Origin: Gautieria morchelliformis
Lineage: Eukaryota > Basidiomycota > Agaricomycetes > Gomphales > Gomphaceae
DNA: 64,000 nucleotides
NCBI GenBank assembly: GCA_015179125.1
Contig: WHVA01000044.1
Span: forward strand, 304,975 to 368,974
Direction: 5' to 3'
This document shows positions 22,701 through 37,266 of the stretch, piece by piece (the stretch's first letter is position 1; every line of letters starts with the position of its first letter). A program made the position numbers and the translations under genes. The notes under the pieces were generated by a model that was given only the letters and a program-made list of their open reading frames with translations, was not told the origin of the DNA and searched no databases.

Positions 22701-25700
22701 AAAAGAGAGATGTTCCGCATGTAACCGCACGGCGTACAGGGTATTCGCATCCGCGCTAGAACACTTGCAAGAGGGAAATGAAGCTGGAGAAACATGTTGT
22801 GCATGCACCCAATTCCGAGCGCCAGTGCCGTCCCTATAGGCTGTCACAGGAGGCGCCTGACCACCGACGAGTAAACCTAGAGTTAGCGTTGCAGTAATTG
22901 AGAGACAAACCTTAGTAGAGCGTCAATAAGAAGTGCCACAAGCTCGAAACAAGGAATGCAGGGGCCCAGCCTGAGTGTGAAGCCAAGCACACGCTTCCGA
23001 TCAGTTGATAATCTTCGGCTCATGGGCAGCCCGAGTCTATGCTGAGAGCGGCGCGATCCCTCCTCGTGACGGAATACGGGTTACACATAACACCGTGCCA
23101 TCTTGGGACGTGGTCTAGCAGAAACTCATACAAGTTAATGAGAAAGGCATGTACGAGAATCCAAGAGAAACGCTTAGTAAGCTTACAGTAAACTCACCGT
23201 TGATCAAGCTGGTTTTGGTATAAGGAGCCTTGTAGGGGTGCGGAGTCAGAGTGCGGATCCGGTTCGAATAACCGTCCCAAGGCATTTCAGCGAGCTCAAA
23301 ATGGAGACTACGACTATACAGACCCGCATCGCGTGAAGCACAGGAACCGGGATGGGAATCGGGCCACAAGAAGAAGAATGGGAAACATAACAATACGATA
23401 GGATGCATTCCGGCTAGACGAAACGCAGAATCCGATTGGAAAGTTCATAGCGCCTCCTGTTTAAAACTGAGCATATGGAACCTGATTCTGTGGTGAGCTG
23501 CCACGAGAAGGATGGTGCAAGTGTTGGGGACTAAATGATCGGAAATCGTGACTAGCATGTCATGTGTGCCATCACAATGCAATTGTCCACGTCAGAGTTT
23601 CGCCACCTAAGGAGTGGCCACGGAGCGCCACGACGAATATTGATGAAACAGTGGATTTCGAGGAGAATGGAAAACGAAAGAAAATTCATTTCTGTAAGCG
23701 GAAACCATCAATGCTTGTAAGTCAACGTAGAACACTTTGGAGAGACAGAGTCGCATGGCACCAGTTTTTGGTGAGTCCTGCCCAAAAACGCCCTGTATGC
23801 ATATTCAGGTAATCCCTTTGCCGTGGCCATGTATTCTCATATAAACTTACTGTAGCTTCACGCGCCTTTTGAAGTTTTTTGATGTTTCAAGATGCACAAA
23901 GCGAGCGCTTAAGCGCTAGATAGCATCGGATAGAGTGTTGATTCAACCGCAAACCCACCTGAGAATGACTGGCACGTGGATAGTGATTGTATCATCTCGA
24001 AATTGCTCACCGTCGGCGAATGAAAGTTGGAATGTCTGAATTTGAAATGGCTGAAATTGAATACTCTGTCGGGTCAACTCCCGACTCCGCACTTTGATGG
24101 TTTCTTTCTCGCTGTTCTTGCTAGAATGGACTGTGTCTTCTCTGTGCCAACGGCAAACTACAGTAACCTCGCGTACATGAACATTCGTTTGAAATTGCTA
24201 CTTTCCCATGAGGCGTCGTCGAGTTGCTATATCACTATTCACTTGTCGCCGGTCGGAGCGAGAACCGCGAGCCGGAGGTACAATTAGCGAGGTTGACTCC
24301 CTTGCTGTCCAAAGAAAAAAGATAGATGGGATCCCAAATCAGCCCTGCAGAGTTCATCTTTGTGAGTAGATTTCGGGTAGGATGTCGCTGATCAAGTCCA
24401 ATCCGCCACCAGTGCACAGCTTTCCCACGAGATGAACGATGAGCGGACGCACCTCAAGTCCATAATTCTCTGGATGCCACACAATATATGTTATCGCCTC
24501 TGTGTTGTCGTATCGTGACGACCCTGGCTGCCTCTATAATGATCGCCCCAAGAAGCAGATTAGGATCACAACGCCTAGAGAATATTGATGGGGCCCTCTA
24601 TGTTAGATCAACCTCGTGAGTAAAAGCGAACATTGAATGCTTGGTGAGTCATCTCTACCACCTCATCTGTCCCAAGTGACCTACGTGTGCTCAAGAGTGT
24701 AGCGGCCAAGGCTCACTTTCTTTAGGCGGTGTGGTTAATCTGGATATCGGTATACATGCGTATGGTATACGGGGTCATTGTTCGACCTCCAGAAGTGCAA
24801 GTCTTCCGCACTCGCCGTTATATCGCAGTACGTAGATATATCCTAGAACATATCCCCTGGTGACCAGTGCATGTCCCATAGAGCTCTTCGTCAACCAGCC
24901 TTAACGGTTACAAGGAACTTGATTGTTAATGATTCCGTGAGGCGTGCCAAATGCGGACACATATCTTCCACCATTCCAGTCTTACCCGTCCGAAATTCTT
25001 CCTTACTTTAATTCAGGGTCATATACCAGATATGCACTCCTGGCGTGGCCACCCTGTACGAAACCACCATATAGTGCCACCCGACCATGGCCTCACTTGA
25101 GGCGAGAGCAACTGCACAGTATAAGAAGAACGATAATCAACCATTTCCGAAGCATCTCGGATGATTAGCCGGGAATAGATAATCCTGATAATTGTGACAT
25201 ACACCGTGAGTATTTATGGTCTCACTCACCACCTAACCCCACACCCTTCAAAGTTGTTATTGAAACGGCTGCAATTAGCAGAGGATTACCTCAAAAGTAT
25301 AGAGTTCGCTGAAAATGGAAAAAATACAGACGTACTACTGCGGCTAGGACTCCAGTGTGGTCCAATCAAAGGTATATAATTCTCCGATCAAAACCATCAT
25401 CACCCTGCTTACACTGTCAGATGTATATTAGTTGTGGATATCTGGAAAAAAGACTCAGGGATTGCGTTGAGAAAGGGACGCTTCCATCTGATGCTTGTGG
25501 CCAAAAACAGTCCCGGCATTCCACTGGCAGTCCAATGCCTGGAAGACTCGGGAACAGCTGATGGGAGTGAATTTCGCGTCAAGGAATGAAGACCCGATCA
25601 GCTGACTCACGCAGGGTAGAAGCTACGACTGTGAGTGAGGTCTCGATGTGCCACGGCCCACCCTGGCCCCTGGGGTGCAATGAACTTAGGGCACTCGGCA

Positions 25701-28103
25701 CTAAGGCGAGCTATCGCAGGCCGCCATCAACAGGGTCTTAGTGGTGGAACCTACCCTGGATGAGCCAAACTTCAGGGCCGCGGGATCAATGGCACGTGGC
25801 AACACGATCAGTGCTTTTAATTAAAACTGCATAAGTAACCTTTCTGCATTCTATCCTGATCAGGAATAAGTATGCGGTCTAGGGGTTCCAACTATAATTA
25901 GGTGGTTATAGCCCAGGGTTCCGTCAATCATGAGAGAAGTACACAAGAGTACACGTTTCCTCGTCAACGTATTAGTCATGTGGCCTTTTAAAAAAAACCC
26001 TCCCAAAGAGGTAAGTCCAAAAAGACAAAAAAAAAAAACCACTTCCTCTGAGCGCAAGCCGGCTTCAAAACATCTGCAAATAAAGTGACATGTCCTAATA
26101 CACTGAATCTGATAGTTGGTAGTATAGTTACAGCACAATTAGGACATGCCACCTCGGAGCTAGGCTTGGAATGAAGGAGCCGGCGAAAACGGCCCATGTT
26201 ATAGTAAATTATAGAGTAATTACAGTGCTCCCACAGTAAAATTCTGCGCATGTTGAACGATACTTTACCGAGCTAAGTTCCTCGAGCTGTGAGTCATTCA
26301 ATCTTCGACTCGGAGACATTTAGCAGAAGGAGAAATCGATGCAGAGAGCCATAGACAATGCCGATAAGTAGACATATCATGTGAAGGGGAAGCGACTTTA
26401 CAAAGATATCATAGCTCCTTGGGAATATTTTAGACTCCAAAATCGTATGAGTGCTGGGATCAGCTGAGTGATTCAGAAAATCGGTTAGTTTACGAGAGGT
26501 AACAGCATCTTGAGCTCTGTTGACGATTCAGCTGGGATCAGTTCATACCGGACATCAGAGTAAGGAACTATCGGACATCTCTTCAAATTTGAGGAAATTG
26601 TGTTCTATGATTGCTGACCAAACTCGGTGGCTTTGGGTTAACTCCAGATATGATATAAAATGACTAGGAACTGGCAAATGATTGCATTAATCTCTGTGAG
26701 TGTTACGTCGTTTTCCGTGATGATTGGTGATGTAGCATACTTACTATGCCAAGGGAGGTCGACTTTCGTGGGCGTATGGACGGAGCGCAGTTCTCCGGGT
26801 CGGTCTCACAGTCTTTTACATGAGATCGTAGAGTAATTATAATTTCTTCGGCGTATGGCGGCTGGAAATTAGGAATGATAGTGAGAGTTGCATCGAAAAG
26901 CGAGCCTTTTTGAGGAAAACTGGCTCTGATGGTACATCGAAGTGACACTTACAGGTATGTACACTAGTGTCCCAAAGGCTGACGTGCTTTGGGAAGCCCT
27001 CGCAATATATATTGTGAACAACTTGAACGAATATCGCATGAATTCAGTGTCGAGCAATCCTTGGCCGGCCAGGACGTCTCTACCACATATAACACCATAA
27101 AAGAACGTCTTCAAGCAGTATTATACAAATATGAAAAGGGGGAAAGCCGTACCGGCCTGTTGGGTCGAACTTCATACTTCAAGGGGAAAGACTACACAGG
27201 ATAGCCATCTTTGAATTTGACTCCTGAGGAATCTCATCATCACATTAAGCTCGTCATATCCTCCCATCAGACAAAGCCATCTGAAGTTGGTTAGGGGACA
27301 TTGCGGCACCATTGCATACTAAGTACCAACGAGCCCCGCCGCCACGCCAGATTTGATTCCGAATCTCCGATCGACGTCTTGCTCGTGGCACTGAGATGTC
27401 CGAGATTTCTCCGCGTTGAATCCACCTTATCCATGATGCACGAACACTCACGCACATGGATGAATTCACCGCATGAACACCTAGCTACTAAGGACTCATG
27501 GAAAACACCAACGTTTTCTCTCTCTTCATAGTAGTTCGTACATATGTATAATCCGACGTTGACGTCTTTTTGCATGGGTAGCTCTCGAGACGCATGCTTA
27601 AGTACTTGATTTTGCTATATATACAGTTATCTTAGACCTAGCTAGTGCTTAAAGCTTACATTACAGACTCGGATAAGTACCGCATGGTCATTGCTTTGCA
27701 CCTGAAGCTTGAAGCTTTCGTTATCCACACAGTGCATGAACTGAACCACGCCGCGCGTTGTGTGCTAAGGGTGCTAAGGTAACTTATAAATCGGCTACTT
27801 CTCAACTGAGAGTGGCACGGACATGACATTTTTTAAACGATGGCTGATCCGCGGTGGCAAGATACGAAATACTTCTTACTGGACTGCCTCCAGTATCAGC
27901 TCGTTGGTCGAACCCTTGACAAATCCTGCCAGTGCCGCAGATATATTGATTGCGACTCGTCTTTCAGGAGGTGATATACATATACAAGGAGTAACAAACG
28001 TCTGTTATTATACTAAGCTCTCACTGCTCCTGGCTTTACATAACAAACAATGCATCAAGAAAACGCGCTCTTATTTCGATCCAACCCCCCAAGTTAATCA
28101 CCC
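19704..28103. other. Long gene-poor tract
   Basis: This is about 8.4 kb with no gene I can support. Some minus-strand frames look faintly coding (23408-23170 with a hydrophobic N-terminus, 22626-22420, 21673-21491), but none can be joined into a consistent exon chain or matched to a family. The tract contains a 70-bp tandem duplication (21178-21315), poly-A runs near 25990-26040, and an 11-bp inverted repeat (26089-26099 with 26138-26148). Confidence 0.4.
21178..21315 (+). repeat. Tandem duplication, two copies of about 70 bp
   Basis: Copy 1 spans 21178-21247 and copy 2 spans 21248-21315. They share GGTACTCAG at the start and GGATGATGGACCCACGCC in the middle, and differ by a 2-bp indel and a few substitutions. 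The direct head-to-tail arrangement indicates a recent local slippage or unequal-exchange event. No gene is associated. Confidence 0.85.
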
Positions 28104-28626
28104 TCAGTTGGTGGCACCATAGTTGGCAGGGGGTGCCGCTAGCGGACCAGATTGGTATACAGGCTCGTAGTGACCATTTCCTATGTCTAATGAAGTGGCA
28201 GTGGCAGGTGAGCGAGCATAACCACCAAATATAATGTGCAACATACAGTGGAAGCCTCCACGGCCGTATTCTACATAGCCACCGCATCTATTCAGTACGA
28301 CATGCGCCATTAATATAGCAAGAAGAAACTCACGCTCTTCCGCCTTCATCTTCTTGTAGATAAGCCAGAACGCATGCTGCACGATTTGTCAGAACGTCGT
28401 TATCCGATTAACTGACAGACGCACAATGTGGCCAGGTAGGTATCCCAAGAGCGTCAGGAGAATGTTGATGAGGAGATCACACGAGCACCCGGTGATTATG
28501 GCTGCCGCTGCGGGTGGGAACAGAATAGCGACCTACCAGGGAAGCCGCGGCCTTCGTCAGCACCAGGCAGGTGGGGCTCTATGTTTAGCTCACAAGAATG
28601 AGGAGAATATCGCTGCCCTTCACCAT
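28104..28626 (-). CDS. PMP3: Plasma membrane proteolipid Pmp3 (UPF0057), 96 aa, 5 exons
   Basis: The exons are 28626-28594, 28532-28425, 28376-28334, 28270-28247 and 28186-28104. All introns are GT...AG (48-63 nt) and the total is 291 nt, in frame. The protein has two hydrophobic helices (about residues 6-25 and 31-50). Between and after them are the family signature ITGCSCDLLINI, LLGYLPGHIHAFWLIYKKMK and a conserved tail with YGRGGFHYIGNGHYEP. Pmp3 proteins are small plasma-membrane proteolipids that affect membrane potential and tolerance to cations and stress. In fungi they often carry such a C-terminal extension. The first exon is only 11 codons and exon 4 only 24 nt, so the gene is invisible to simple ORF calling. 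It stands alone in a gene-poor stretch. Confidence 0.93.
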
Positions 28627-31605
28627 GATAGAGGGTAAACAAAAAATTGAGGATGAGGGATTGAGGCAAAGCAAATGCAATGGCCGGTGTTTGGCGCCTA
28701 CTGATTGGCCCGTGCGCGGGACGGTGCAGCTCCACGTCACGTGGACATACAGTACTCATATGATCTGTTTATAATAAATAATTCATTCGAGGTACCTTGG
28801 TCCCGCAATTGCAAAATATATTTCATGACCAGTATCAGACTAGTACTGCCTAATTGTCAACACGAGAGTCGACAATGCATCGAGGCGAAGAAGCAAGATG
28901 ACACCAGCAGCGCTGCAGTGACCATTAACAACTTTGAAAAGTTGTGGAACGGGCAGCTAGGAATTATAAAATTTACATTACACGGTGTATATAAGCTGGC
29001 TTGAACTTGAATGACACACCCCACCACTGGGCCGTCCATGAATCATTGTACGTGTTGGCCAACGAGCCCATCTATGTGATGCATGGTGCATGATGCGTAT
29101 GGCCAGTAGGGACGTTCAAGTATTGTAACCCAAGAAGTGTAGATGCGAGCCATGTGTATCGATTACAATTAGGGGACAATCACCTTTCCTCGCTGCATAA
29201 AAAAAGAACAAACAGTGAGGCATGATTTTGATCATCAGAATCACCTATGCAATTAATGCATGCAAGGATAGTACCTTGAAAAATCGTGAGGAAAGTGGGA
29301 CAACATCGCGGGGGTGGGGGGGACGGGGGAAGGGCAGGATTGCTCGGTGCCAGCTAATACTGGAATAATTTCTGAATGTTTTACTATAAGTTAACAAAGA
29401 CCTAAAGGGCTAGACAGCTTACCTTCAGCGTCCAGGCAAGCAGTCTGTCTATAGACGCCCCCTAACACCCGGACGACATGGCTCTGTTAAAATCATTATT
29501 TCTGTGCTGAAACAGCATAAACTCGAGGGGAGTGCAGGCATCAACGGCCTGCGTGACCAGGCCCGCAGATACGAATGAGCGACTGCACAGATACAGTCCC
29601 CTGATTCGAGGCTGTGCATTAATCACTACGAAAAACGAAAAACCCGGGATTAATCGGAGTGACCAGGGTCTGAGAGATCCAGACGAGACGGACCGAAGTT
29701 TTCGAAAACAAAACAGTAGACAAGAAATGACGCTCCTAGTATAGGCGTCATTTACTTTAATGACCGAATATCGAGGTTGGGGTTTCATGAACACAGTGAG
29801 CCATGTCGGCTTCGCCTTTGGCTATGGTGACGAGGTGATATTAAGACCAAGGTCACACGGGCCACATGCCGCCAGCCCGTCTGCTCAGCCTTTCTTCATG
29901 AACCAAAAGAAAGCAGGGCGTAATATGGCTTTCGAAGATGTCTTCGATACTGGTACCATGAGGTTCGAAGATGATAATTGGGATTGCGCAGCAAGAGATC
30001 TGCCATCATAGCCCGTGACCAATAAGACGACGTGGCATTGCACTAGATGTTGATCTCAAGAGATGGGTTTGTATTTGTTGACCTCCTGGATAACCCCCCA
30101 CTTCATCAGATCTGCTTCGATATCTGAATGATCAAGGTACCTGAAGCCCTCTATTCGCCAAGAATCGAGGCTGCTCAAAGGGCGATTGGTATCTAGCGGC
30201 CTTCGCTTTGCGTAAGAGACCTGGTGAAAAGTCAACAACACTTGGCACCTTCCGTCCACTTTTCGATAGAAGGAACCAGTGGAACATACTCTCTGAAGAT
30301 CGTTCAACCGGAATTATCATTCTCGATGGCGCCTCTACGGCACGTATCGTTTTCAGGGGTATCTTCTGCCCCGGCGTCACAGCGGCGAGTAAGAAGAAAA
30401 GAAATACGCCGCGAGGCCCAAATGGGAGCCGGGCCTAGACAGACGCCAAACTGAATTGCAAGTATTTCCCAAGATAGATGGTCCCCATGAAGCTATTGCT
30501 ATCTCGCGACGCCCAGGGAAGTCTGTAAGAACTCAGGCTCCTATGGTCCTGAGGATCAACGCTGCAGTTGTTGAGAAAAATAGTTCCTGAGGAACTTCGT
30601 CGCGATTCTGATGATGTATAAGTAACTCAATCATCTACCGTTGCAATGGAAGCAGGCAAGTTATCACTTAACAGTCCATCTCTGATGGGAACCAGAGGAG
30701 GGTTAATCTGAAATGACTTGCCTCCCGCTATGTAGTCAGGAATGTACCAGTGACACAGTGCATTTTTCCTTGAGAATTATTGCATTAAGGTCGAAACCAA
30801 AACAGGTCGTGAGATCGACCACCTGATATGACGCGTACATGCAGTGCTCAAATATGATATTGATTAAACCAGAAACCTTTTGGATCCACGGCGACTGGGC
30901 CAAAGCGACTCGTTGGATTGGACTGTTAACACAGTATGAGACAGCAAGCTGTAGAGGAATAAGTTAGTAGTCAAGGTTTCGTAACATAATACTCGCATAT
31001 ATCGTTCCCACCTAGAAGTAGCATACTATCACTCGGGGCCGGCAGCCCTGCGGTTTGTTGACCGGATCTTTCCCAATACCGCGAACTCCCGCTATAGTCT
31101 TGTAGGCTATGTCTGGTAAGTATAGTGAACCCTTCATCTGAACTGCGGTCGGCGGCCCGGTTTGAAGAGCGGCAAACGCTCAGTTTGCTATTCATCAGGG
31201 CGGCGTCGTCAAAGAAGAGTAACGTATCCTACAAAATCAAATGAGTTATACTCTTAGCTGCCTTTCCTCCACTTGAGGGTCAAGGCCATGACGAGGAGCA
31301 CAATTTAGCAAAAGCGTGTGGACCAGGGGTAGTTTCGTTTATGTGATCAGTCTCGGAAGGAGTCGGAGGGCATTCACGATCCGCACGTGGCAAAATGATG
31401 ATCCTGGTTTTGTATTGAAAACAATCCTGTAACGTACTGCGGCTATGGCTCGTTGAGGCCCAGATCCAACAGGGAGTTGAAGACCCTGTTTCTCCTACTG
31501 ACTGAACCATCTACCTCCTCCATTCACGTCCTCGGCGTTTTCGAGTAGAGGGCGTTGAAACCCAAGTGTGGCACGTTGAGGCCACAAGTGTCCAAGACAC
31601 ACCGC
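28627..31605. other. Intergenic stretch with G-quadruplex motif
   Basis: I can support no gene. Frames at 30307-30060 (minus) and 30208-30438 (plus) are open over about 75-80 codons but match nothing I recognise. A strong G-run motif lies at 29310-29334. Confidence 0.35.
29310..29334 (+). other. G-quadruplex-forming motif
   Basis: The sequence has four G runs of 5, 7, 5 and 3 bases separated by 1-2 bases (G5 T G7 AC G5 AA G3). This fits the classical intramolecular G4 pattern with very short loops, so folding in single strands is plausible. No gene start lies close by. PMP3 starts about 680 bp away. Confidence 0.7.
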
Positions 31606-33447
<1,842 letters not shown>

Positions 33448-34961
33448 ACTGAGAACGTCACAAGAAAGGGAGCGAAAGGGTGGATAGGGTAGAGAAAGGA
33501 GGGAGATGAGAGTCAAGTGAGGGAGCTGACTTTTTTTTCACCGAGAACTATAAGCGACTTCCCACGGATTGGACTCCGCCCTTTCTTCGCCGTGCCCGAA
33601 TCTCAAAGTCACAGGACTCTGATGAATGACACAGACAAAAATCCATGTAGGCTATTCGAAATTGAGCAGTATATCTGTGAAATAGAGGATAAGAATAACA
33701 GCAGAGTAAGATGCTATCCCCTCCCCCGTATCTTCAGAATGTAATGTAAACTGCTTTCTCTCACTGGAAGTGGCTTACCAGAACTTCAAATTTAGATGTC
33801 AGGGAAGGCCTGCAGTGGAGGTAACGGCTCTGGCGGAGATAAACCCCAAAACAGGTGAACTTAATGTGCCGGATAACTTAACGTAGGCTTGGTTCTTTGA
33901 CATTTGACGTTCCTTGACACAGTTTATTTTCTAGCGAAATTCTTCCCAAAGGTAGAGCCTGGGGCGGATTCGCATCGGCTCCTAAATACCCTGGCAAAGA
34001 TTTGTAGATGCATTCTATCCGAGACACATATTCGCTTTCTACTGAGTTTCCTGTCGTTGGCAGGTAAAGAGAGCGTAAATATGTAGCGGTACGCAATCGC
34101 CGTCTAGGCGGCGTGCAACTACTGAAGGTTGATAGATTTCAACTGGCAGATGATTGCTTTACCCTGTGGTATTGGGCTCCTAATAGGTCGTTTATCGCGA
34201 GGCTTTCTTCGTAGGCTCAACAAGTTGCCATACAGATGGGTTCTCGTTGTCCCACCACCGCACATGCCGGCATACATAACATTCTGTTTACGATATACCG
34301 AGACGGCGCTTGGACTATCACTACATTATCATGGACTGCGATCTCAGTTTCGGCCGCTGGATGGTCATGTATGCCCAGCTCGACGTAGGGCCGGAAAAAG
34401 AACATTTAAATGAGACACTATGAGCCGGGCGTCATGGACTCCGCAGCTGTCCAGAGAGCTCCTTGCACGCCTAGCGACACCGTAAATCTGGATCAACTCT
34501 TTTTCGATCGATTCAACTATGTTAGCGTCGCCTCCATGCCTTTCTCTGATATTCACGGACTTTCACCTGTCGAACCTTACTGGCCTCGATTATCTACATT
34601 TGCCTACAGCCCAGAAATGTCCATGCTCGCGGTTTCGTACACCTATGGCAACTAGTGCTGCAGTGTCCATTACGTACCGTTGAGGATACTGATCAAGTCG
34701 CAGGTGCCACTAAATCCGGCTCCTGGATCCAACAGGTGCACGGCAGATGGCCCAAGGCTTCAGTTGACACAGAAAATTTGCTCCGATCGGACAGACCCAC
34801 TTTCACAGTGGCGATCAGCATTTGGTGAGTTGTGCATTACAGTAATGTGGTGTGGATGAAAGAAAACCTATTAATGCGTCTCAGCAAATGATCAATCACA
34901 CACGGATACCTGACTGGTTCACCCATTTCTCATTTCCTTTGACAAACTGCCAACCTAGCTG
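33448..34961. other. Intergenic stretch with a possible small plus-strand gene
   Basis: No firm gene is seen. Plus-strand fragments at about 34418-34660 (start MSRASWTPQLSRELL if read from an internal ATG, possible GTAAAT...TTAG intron) and 34700-34827 (GATKSGSWIQQVHGRWPKA, then a GTGAGT donor) look faintly coding. They could be exons of a small gene ending against the DUF2264 stop, but I cannot complete the model. Confidence 0.25.
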
Positions 34962-37102
34962 CTACGCGGCAAAGGAACTCTTTAAAGCGTCCGGTATGAC
35001 TGGTCTTGTCAACCACTCCCTCACCCACTCTTCTCTGGTTTCTTTGTTTCCTTGTCTAACTGGAATCCCCAACACTCCCGTGTAAAGCAGCGTTGTCTCA
35101 GCCGCCACATGCTCCCCCAGCAGGGTCGGGAGGACGGCTCTGGCAGCGATGAGATTGGAGTTTGCGTCAAGTCTAACAACTTGGCCCTTCCTCCTGGTCT
35201 TCTCGGGCCCCAGATCCGCGATCGCGGATACACCTACTTCCGACTTGGCAAGAGCGTTGGCCTCTTCTTCCTCCGTCCCGTAGCCACTGCCTAGTGAACT
35301 TGAAAATGTTTCCAGCGCTCTACCGTCTTCTCCCTGTCCGTAGATTGCCCACCCCCCTTCGGCAGAACGAAGGTTTCTGCCCGTCCTAAGGCGATGAACA
35401 CGTACATGCCAAGCTTCCTTGCCCTTGGTCGGCGGGAGTAACCATGTCTGAACCTCGACATCTTCCCAAGGTCGCCAGCTGCTCTTCAGCCATCCGCCTG
35501 CTTCCAGCCTAGCATCGAGAGTCTCTCGCCGTATTTTCCATGATCCTCCCCCGTCGTCACTAAGTGCTAGAGTGGAGTCACCCCCAATTTCCTCGAGAGA
35601 CTCATTTCCTGTGGGTACGCTAAACCCAAAGGCCGCACTGTACGCCAGCTTGCCATACTTATGCCCACTGTGTCGAAGCGGATAGTGGCATTTCTGGCCA
35701 GAAGAAAGCAGGTAAGCATGATCTCCCATATTTGTAACTATGTGAAGTGGGTGCTCCAGTCCGATTATACTGCGCCTCAGACTCTCAGGATATGGCTCCT
35801 CGTCAGCGGTCCAAAAGGGATGCGATTCGGGAAGCGCGAGCGGTAGGAATACCTTGCAGCACCAGTACGGAGAGCCAGGAGAGTTGTAATTTTCAAGGGA
35901 GTTATGATTTGGGTAGACGTATCCTAGAGTAACAATCCCATTGGCATCGAGGAATGGTTGTTTAACCCAGTAGCGCAGGTTGCGGAAGAGGAGGCCTTTG
36001 ATGACTCCCCAACTGAATGGACCGTCTGGTCGCACATCTGCAAACGCGAGAGCGCCCCAGAAGGACGCTTGGGCGAATCTATAGGTAGAGCTACGACCAA
36101 AAGGAATGGCTGGGCCTGAATAGAGTTGGTAAACAGACGGTATGGAGACGCATGAAACCTACCATCAGCATCGAAGTAATGCACGAAGTGTGCTGCAAAG
36201 AGATTGGCCCTCTGGCGGTAGTCTTTGCAACGTTCAGGATCTTCATCCACAGCAAGCTTTGCATACACGAGCTGGGCAAATTGAATTGCAAACGAAGATG
36301 AGTAATAATCCAACTGTCGAACGCCTTCGGGCCCATCGCGTGACCAGCCTGTAGGGGAACTTGGTTACACACTACATCTGACGTCAAGTGCGAAATCACG
36401 TCCCTTGTCCCAAATAGAAGGTGTCGAGATGGTCAAGATCTGCCCTGAGACGTGATCCAGAATAGTAAGAGGAGTTGACCTTTAGAAGGCCAAGATTCGC
36501 GAACACCTGAGGAAGGCGGGGTGAGACGAATGCCTAGCCGCCCTATATGGCGACACGATGCTTACCCTGAACCATAACCAATTGGTATCGGGCATTTCCT
36601 ACTTAGTTGATCAATTGACAGACGGGTCTATATTATACGTAGAAAAATAGCTTACCTTGTCATTTATACTGCCTAGCCACTGTTCTAGGTGCTTCTGGGC
36701 GTCTGCGTCGAGGGGGTCCCAGACAGACTCTTTCGCGACTGCTAGGGTGTACCCAATAGCAGCACATTCTACCATCCTCTGATCCCTGTTACGTATATTC
36801 CCCCAAAATTCTTTATGGCCTGGATTCGTACCGCTTGCGAAACCTTTGATCCATCGAGCAGTGCCCAGGTAATACCCCCCGCCAGCAAGCAGAGACGCCA
36901 ATCCCCACAAAGGTCGGGAAAACCCCTCTAATTGAGCCGCGCGTTCGTCATAGTGGGTTGCAGTGTCACCCAGATGAATGAGTGCACCCCCGGGAGAAGT
37001 ATGGGGTTCAAGAGGATTGAGAAGATCCTCCAAGAACGCTTTGAGCTCGTGGCGAGTTCTGAGAGGATTCTGAGAAATGGGAGAGTAGTGCGAGCTAGGC
37101 AT
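34962..37102 (-). CDS. DUF2264 domain protein, 645 aa, 5 exons
   Basis: The exons are 37102-36656, 36598-36566, 36506-36400, 36359-36163 and 36115-34962 (1938 nt, in frame). DUF2264 proteins are large, uncharacterised proteins of bacteria and fungi with an alpha/alpha-barrel look reminiscent of glycan-active enzymes. No reaction is established. Landmarks are [64 protein letters not shown] and [20 protein letters not shown], followed by a beta-rich C-terminal region (about 380-645). It has no signal peptide, so a cytosolic location is likely. An alternative start lies 15 nt upstream (37117). Intron 3 is only 40 nt and its acceptor (AACCAAG) is a best-fit choice. The more obvious CTACAG acceptor would break the frame. 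The gene is divergent from the 278-aa gene that starts at 37267. Confidence 0.85.
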
Positions 37103-37266
37103 GAAGATCACAATCAATAATCAGACGCGATTCCATTGCACGGACTTGCCTGGATGACTTTTGGGAGTGTCGTCCGGGAATTCGGGCCGGGCCGGTACGT
37201 CCTCTTTGAATGTGTTCCCGTGCCACGTTATGCCTCAATTAGGAACTTGGTGTCTTACCTGCTGCT

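Noticed and set aside
23245..23275. GGTTCGAATA resembling a tRNA B box
   Set aside because: There is no matching acceptor or D-arm and no paired T-stem, so it is not a tRNA.
26703..27114. Minus-strand frames resembling two exons (FDATLTIIPNFQPPYAEE and IYIARASQSTSAFG)
   Set aside because: The available donor and acceptor phases do not join them in frame, and no family was recognised.
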